From: Candidatus Faecalibacterium faecipullorum | GTDB lineage: Bacteria > Bacillota > Clostridia > Oscillospirales > Ruminococcaceae | NCBI GenBank assembly: GCA_019118985.1 | Contig: DWXX01000159.1 | Coordinates: 1 to 8,737, forward strand | Reading direction: 5' to 3' | DNA: 8,737 bases | In this document: positions 5,983-8,737 of the stretch, one piece after another | How positions within the stretch are numbered: the first letter of the stretch is position 1 | Layout: each line of letters begins with the position of its first letter | The notes under the pieces: generated by a model | What the model saw: only the letters and a program-made list of their open reading frames with translations | Told to the model about the DNA's origin: nothing | The model's database searches: none | Position numbers and translations under genes: made by a program

Positions 5983-7083
5983 ATGAAACCAGTCACCCAG
6001 CCCCTGCTGCAGCAGGCAGCCGCCGCCTTCGCCTTCGGCTGCCCCACCGGCGCAGCCGAACGCTACGGCGCCGGCCACATCAACGACACCTTCGCGGTCT
6101 GGGCCGCCGACCGCAGCCGCCGGTGGATCCTGCAGCGGATCAACACCGACACCTTCACCGACCCGGCCGGCCTGATGGAGAACGTCTGCGGGGTGACGGG
6201 CTATCTGCGCCGGCAGATCATCGCCCGGGGCGGCGACCCCGAGCGGGAGACTTTGAACGTCATCCCCACCTGCGACGGCAAGCCCTACTGGACCGACCCC
6301 GACGGCGGCGCCTGGCGGGCCTACGTCTTTGTGGAGGGGACGGTCTGCCTGCAGAAGGTGGAAAGCGAGCAGGACTTCTACACCGTGGCCGAGACCTTCG
6401 GCGCCTTCCAGAACCAGCTGGCGGGCTACCCGGCGGCGACGCTGCACGAGACCATCGCCCGTTTCCACGACACCCCCAACCGCTACGCCAACTTTGAGAA
6501 GGCCCTCGCCGCCGACGTGATGGGCCGCGCCAGGGACGTCGCCCCCGAGGTGGCCTTCATCCGCGCGCGGGAGGCCGACTGCCATGTCCTGACAGACCAG
6601 CTCGCGGCGGGGGTGCTGCCGCTGCGGGTCACCCACAACGACACCAAGCTGAACAACGTCCTGATCGACCAGGCCACCGGGCGGGGCATCTGCGTCATCG
6701 ACCTCGACACCGTCATGCCGGGGCTGTCGGCCTACGACTTCGGCGATTCCATCCGCTTCGGGGCCAACGACTGCGCCGAGGACGAGCCCAACCAGAGCCG
6801 CGTCCACTTCAGCCTGCCCCTCTACCAGGTCTTTGCCCGCGGGTACCTCAAGGCGGCGGGCGGCTCGATGGACGAGGCCGAGCGCCGCAGCCTGCCCTGG
6901 GGCGCCCGGCTGATGACCCTTGAGTGCGGCATCCGCTTCCTGACCGACTACCTCGAGGGGGACCACTACTTCAAGATCAGCCGCCCGGCCCAGAACCTCG
7001 ACCGCGCCCGCACCCAGTTCACCCTCGTCGCCGGGATGGAGCGCGCCTTCGACGAGATGACCCGCCTCGCCCTCACCCTGTGA
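5983..7083 (+). CDS. nahK: N-acetylhexosamine 1-kinase
   Basis: Cytoplasmic ATP-dependent kinase (LnpB/NahK) that phosphorylates GlcNAc and GalNAc at C1, feeding the hexosamines released by the phosphorylase into UDP-sugar metabolism. It has 366 residues, near the 359 of the Bifidobacterium longum enzyme, and the fold is the APH-like kinase type. Matching blocks, from memory of NahK, are YGAGHINDTF (28-37), ILQRINT (49-55), FHDTPNR (161-167), LRVTHNDTKLNNVLID (214-229), VIDLDTVMPG (238-247) and DFGDSIRFGA (252-261). Asp220 in the HND motif is the expected catalytic base, and Asp240/Asp242 in IDLD the metal-binding pair. The TYLEGD-type block near the C-terminus (TDYLEGDHYF) is also kept. ATG 5983 has GGAGGG (5969-5974) 8 bp upstream. 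Its separation from lnpA onto the divergent transcript, next to the regulator, differs from the collinear bifidobacterial lnpABCD order. All key residues are present, so it should be active. Confidence 0.94.
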   Translation: MKPVTQPLLQQAAAAFAFGCPTGAAERYGAGHINDTFAVWAADRSRRWILQRINTDTFTDPAGLMENVCGVTGYLRRQIIARGGDPERETLNVIPTCDGKPYWTDPDGGAWRAYVFVEGTVCLQKVESEQDFYTVAETFGAFQNQLAGYPAATLHETIARFHDTPNRYANFEKALAADVMGRARDVAPEVAFIRAREADCHVLTDQLAAGVLPLRVTHNDTKLNNVLIDQATGRGICVIDLDTVMPGLSAYDFGDSIRFGANDCAEDEPNQSRVHFSLPLYQVFARGYLKAAGGSMDEAERRSLPWGARLMTLECGIRFLTDYLEGDHYFKISRPAQNLDRARTQFTLVAGMERAFDEMTRLALTL

Positions 7084-7245
7084 CGGGCAGCCCGGGCGGC
7101 CTGGGCAGAGTTTACAAAAGATTCATAGATTCAAAACACTTTATGTATAAATCTTTGGTATCCTATAGTCACAGGAACGGCGGGGCCGCAACCGCCCCCT
7201 GTAACACATGATTCCTCCTCATACCAAACCGAATACCGCAAGGAC
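7084..7245. other. Non-coding stretch after nahK with weak hairpin, AT-rich patch and second hairpin
   Basis: No gene is supported here. GCCCGGG-cgg-CCTGGGC (7090-7106, one G-U pair) just past the nahK stop may be a weak terminator. The AT-rich patch 7110-7169 contains an imperfect inverted repeat (AAAGATTCATA 7117-7127 against TATAAATCTTT 7146-7156, 10 of 11) and a TATAGT (7164-7169) without a convincing -35. A hairpin follows (ACAGG 7171-7175 with CCTGT 7198-7202, GGCGG 7179-7183 with CCGCC 7192-7196). CCTCCT at 7214-7219 could pair with Shine-Dalgarno sequences. A 22-codon leftward frame (7209-7141) is the only small ORF with a ribosome binding site, and I do not call it. Confidence 0.5.
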
Positions 7246-7278
7246 CCGCCCCGTGCAGCCGCAAGCACGGGGCGGTTT
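7246..7278 (+). terminator. GC-rich terminator hairpin
   Basis: CCGCCCCGTGC (7246-7256) and GCACGGGGCGG (7265-7275) form a perfect 11-bp stem with an 8-nt loop. TTT follows directly, then CAGTTT. The T-run is short, but the leftward side has none, so rightward termination is favoured. It would end read-through from nahK, or a short RNA starting in the AT-rich patch to its left. Confidence 0.65.
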
Positions 7279-7306
7279 CAGTTTGGGGCGCACACCAATT
7301 TATCAT

Positions 7307-7335
7307 TTGTATTACTCTTTCGTTTGTGGTATACT
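7307..7335 (+). promoter_or_regulatory. Sigma70-like promoter for the 96-residue protein gene
   Basis: TTGTAT (7307-7312), 17-bp spacer, TATACT (7330-7335). The -35 matches 4 of 6 and the -10 matches 5 of 6. Transcription would begin near 7342, giving a leader of about 83 nt to the ATG at 7425. Confidence 0.65.
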
Positions 7336-7353
7336 AAGTTTGAGTTACCATTC

Positions 7354-7385
7354 GCCCGCCGCCGCGGCACGGCTGCCAGGCGGGC
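7354..7385 (+). other. Hairpin in the leader of the 96-residue protein gene
   Basis: GCCCGCC (7354-7360) pairs with GGCGGGC (7379-7385). Inside it GCCG (7361-7364) can pair with CGGC (7370-7373). The structure lies between the predicted start site and the ribosome binding site, followed by the tandem repeat. It has no T-run. It resembles no riboswitch class that I recognise. Confidence 0.45.
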
Positions 7386-7386
7386 T

Positions 7387-7406
7387 TCAGCGATAATCAG
7401 CGATAA
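7387..7406 (+). repeat. Perfect 10-bp tandem duplication TCAGCGATAA
   Basis: TCAGCGATAA is present twice head to tail (7387-7396 and 7397-7406), directly before the GGGAGG ribosome binding site (7412-7417). It may be a slippage product or a paired site for a leader-binding factor. Confidence 0.8.
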
Positions 7407-7424
7407 GGAAAGGGAGGCTTCGGA

Positions 7425-7715
7425 ATGTCTTATCAACCCAAATTGACCTATAAAGGCAAGCCCCTCGTCCGCAAGGACAATGAGCTCTACTACGGCTGGA
7501 TGAGCGACCCCTATGTGTTGTATCTGCAGGTGCTGACCACCGCCCCGGTGGACGGGCAGGACCTGCCCGACAAGGTGCAGGTGACGCTGCTGTCCACCGA
7601 CCTGTCCAAGTCGGTGCGGGAGCGCACCGCCCGCCAGTCGGTCCGCCACGGGCTGTACAACGCCCTCGACATCGGCTCCATCTGGCTGGAAAAGGCCATC
7701 GCCGCCACCCGCTGA
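7425..7715 (+). CDS. Conserved-looking hypothetical protein, 96 residues
   Basis: I do not recognise a characterised family. The protein is soluble and has no signal peptide or membrane helix. It opens with MSYQPKLTYKGKPLVRKDNE, then YYGWMSDPYVLYLQVL (22-37), a probable beta-strand region, PDKVQVTLLSTD (48-59), and a helical, basic C-terminal third from about SKSVRERTARQSVRHGLYNA to DIGSIWLEKAIAATR. The pattern of several strands then a long helix suggests a small alpha/beta domain. I have a vague memory of similar short proteins in Faecalibacterium-type genomes, with no known function. Good evidence that it is a real gene: its own promoter (7307-7335), GGGAGG 7 bp before the ATG, and a strong terminator just behind it. 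It is a single-gene unit not obviously linked to the sugar locus. Confidence 0.82.
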   Translation: MSYQPKLTYKGKPLVRKDNELYYGWMSDPYVLYLQVLTTAPVDGQDLPDKVQVTLLSTDLSKSVRERTARQSVRHGLYNALDIGSIWLEKAIAATR

Positions 7716-7743
7716 GCGGCGCAAAAACGCCCCACAGACGCAG

Positions 7744-7783
7744 AAAGCTCCCCTGCCCGGTCGCCCCGGGCGGGGGAGCTTTT
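7744..7783. terminator. Long intrinsic terminator between converging genes
   Basis: A 17-bp stem pairs 7744-7760 with 7766-7782 (one G-U) around a 5-nt loop (tcgcc). CTTTTGCTCTT follows rightward, so it ends the gene at 7425-7715. Read leftward the stem is followed by only a short T stretch, but it may also stop the opposing gene that ends at 7829. Confidence 0.88.
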
Positions 7784-7828
7784 GCTCTTATACTGCTTTC
7801 CTGCTGTATGCAGCGGGCAGGGGGCGGG

Positions 7829-8401
7829 TCAGTTGCCGTCCTCTTCGGTCTCTTCGCCGTCCTCGTCGTCGGGCATCTCGATCTCGAGGGGGCTGCCGCA
7901 GCTTGCGCAGCGCGCCTTGCCGGACAGCAGGGTCTCTTCGTCCAGCACCGTCACCGCGCCGCAGCCGGGGCAGGTGACCTCATAGCTGACGTCCTGTTCT
8001 TCCGCATCGGGCGCGTCGGGGGCGTCGTCGTCCGCCTCCCCGTCGTCCAGCATCACCTCAAAGGTGCAGCCGCAGTTGGGGCAGAACGCCTCCCCTGCGT
8101 CCAGGTCCTCTTCGGTGACGTAGACCGTCTCGCCGCAGCCGGGGCAGTCCACCTCGTAGCAGGGGGCGTCCTCGTCGTCGTCCTCATAGACGTCGGACTG
8201 CAGCTCCTCCACGTCGTCCCGCAGCAGTTCCAGCTCATCTTCCGCCTGGGTGATGTCCTGCTCCATGGTCTTGATGGCGGCGGCCATATCGGCCAGCAGA
8301 TCGCTCATGGCGTGGAAGACCTTGCCCTCCTTAGTGGACTCATCCAGCTCGAGCCCTTCCAGCAGGCCCTGCAGATAGGCGGCTTTCTCGATCAGTTCCA
8401 T
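7829..8401 (-). CDS. Acidic coiled-coil protein with two zinc ribbons, CD1247-like N-terminus
   Basis: A 190-residue cytosolic protein of unknown function. The N-terminal domain (res. 1-73, MELIEKAAYLQGLLEGLELD...) matches my memory of the clostridial CD1247 N-terminal domain: helical, KEGKVFHAMSDLLADMA, then a heptad-like acidic coiled coil EDELELLRDDVEELQSDV. An acidic linker leads to zinc ribbon 1, with Cys86, Cys89, Cys107 and Cys110 (CPGCGETVYV / FCPNCG). A second acidic linker leads to zinc ribbon 2, with Cys144, Cys147, Cys165 and Cys168 (CPGCGAVTV / CASCGS). The tail is almost all Asp/Glu. The frame is open to 8446, but GGAGG (complement of 8410-8414) lies 8 bp before the ATG at 8401 and would be inside a longer gene, so 8401 is chosen. 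It lies downstream of efp on the same strand. A nucleic-acid or ribosome-associated role is only a guess. Confidence 0.88.
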   Translation of the reverse strand: MELIEKAAYLQGLLEGLELDESTKEGKVFHAMSDLLADMAAAIKTMEQDITQAEDELELLRDDVEELQSDVYEDDDEDAPCYEVDCPGCGETVYVTEEDLDAGEAFCPNCGCTFEVMLDDGEADDDAPDAPDAEEQDVSYEVTCPGCGAVTVLDEETLLSGKARCASCGSPLEIEMPDDEDGEETEEDGN

Positions 8402-8448
8402 ACGCTGTACCTCCATCCGGGGGCCGGCAGAGCCCCCGCAGATCAATC

Positions 8449-8483
8449 AAAAGAGCCGGGCTCGCAGGATGCAGGGCCCGGCT
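8449..8483 (-). terminator. Terminator after efp
   Basis: Read leftward, AGCCGGGC (8483-8476) pairs perfectly over 8 bp with GCCCGGCT (8461-8454) around a 14-nt loop, followed by CTTTTG (8453-8448). It lies 11 bp after the efp stop and before the zinc-ribbon gene. The T-run is short, so some read-through into that gene is likely, since no separate promoter is seen in the 93-bp gap. Confidence 0.7.
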
Positions 8484-8494
8484 TACGGATCGGT

Positions 8495-8737
8495 TTAGAC
8501 GCGCTCCATATACTCGCCGGTGCGGGTATCGATGCGGATCACGTCGCCCTCGTTGATGAACAGGGGCACACGCAGGGTGGCGCCGGTCTCAACGGTGGCG
8601 GGCTTGAGGGTGTTGGTGGCGGTGTTGCCGCGGATGCCCGGCTCGGTCTCGGTGACGGTCAGCTCGATGAAGTTGGGGATCTCGACGCTGAACACCTTGC
8701 CCTTGTAGCTCAGCAGCTTGCAGACCTCGTTCTCCTT
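8495..8737 (-). CDS. efp: Elongation factor P, C-terminal 80 residues
   Basis: The frame is open from the right edge to the TAA at 8497-8495, leaving the last 80 of about 185 residues. EF-P binds between the P and E sites of the ribosome and relieves stalling at polyproline. The visible part covers the end of domain II (KENEVCKLLSYKGKVFSVEIPNFIELTV) and all of the C-terminal OB domain, including TEPGIRGNTATN and the family signature KPATVETGATLRVPLFINEG, ending in DVIRIDTRTGEYMERV, almost the same as other bacterial EF-Ps. The modified residue at the tip of domain I is outside the window. The internal ATG at 8695 is not the start. Confidence 0.96.
   Translation of the reverse strand, partial: KENEVCKLLSYKGKVFSVEIPNFIELTVTETEPGIRGNTATNTLKPATVETGATLRVPLFINEGDVIRIDTRTGEYMERV

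Noticed and set aside
7141..7209. 22-codon leftward ORF with GAGGAGG upstream
   Set aside because: Spacing to the ATG is only 4 bp, no promoter is seen on that strand, and the codons cover a hairpin that explains the sequence better.
8402..8446. Longer start for the zinc-ribbon protein
   Set aside because: Its extra residues overlap the ribosome binding site and do not resemble the family N-terminus MELIEK...

Overview
The window looks like a chromosomal piece of a GC-rich gut Firmicute of class Clostridia, probably an Oscillospiraceae/Ruminococcaceae member of the Faecalibacterium, Gemmiger or Subdoligranulum kind. This is inferred from strong AGGAGG-type ribosome binding sites, GC-rich codon use, a ubiquitous-type elongation factor P, and a neighbouring protein resembling the clostridial CD1247 family. 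No sequence search was possible, so the genus is a guess.

Positions 1-7083 form one functional unit: a divergent locus for uptake and phosphorolysis of a beta-galactosyl-N-acetylhexosamine disaccharide, that is galacto-N-biose from mucin O-glycans or lacto-N-biose from human-milk or glycolipid glycans. The leftward operon runs: lipoprotein sugar-binding protein (4654-3281), an intrinsic terminator-like hairpin, two ABC permeases (3200-2316 and 2303-1404), a 63-residue two-helix membrane protein (1387-1196), and a GH112 phosphorylase, lnpA (1177 and off the left edge). The rightward operon runs: AraC-family regulator (GTG start at 5086) followed by N-acetylhexosamine 1-kinase nahK/lnpB (5983-7083). 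Import yields the disaccharide. LnpA splits it with phosphate into galactose 1-phosphate and GlcNAc or GalNAc, and NahK phosphorylates the freed N-acetylhexosamine at C1. The two further enzymes of the bifidobacterial pathway (LnpC uridylyltransferase and LnpD epimerase) and an ABC ATPase are not in the window.

The 431-bp gap between the two operons (4655-5085) is rich in signals. It holds a sigma70-like promoter in each direction, three identical ATATTGCTTT 10-mers (two of them exactly 21 bp apart), a 15-bp palindrome at the predicted regulator start site, and a 12-mer found in both predicted leaders. This is the most interesting non-coding part.

From 7084 to 7424 there is no confident gene. 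The stretch holds an AT-rich patch, two hairpins, a promoter and a structured leader with a 10-bp tandem repeat ahead of an unrecognised 96-residue protein (7425-7715). A long hairpin (7744-7782) separates this from a leftward pair: the C-terminal end of elongation factor P (8737-8495, cut by the right edge), a terminator, and an acidic coiled-coil/double-zinc-ribbon protein with a CD1247-like N-terminus (8401-7829). I saw no tRNA, rRNA, CRISPR, transposon or phage signal.
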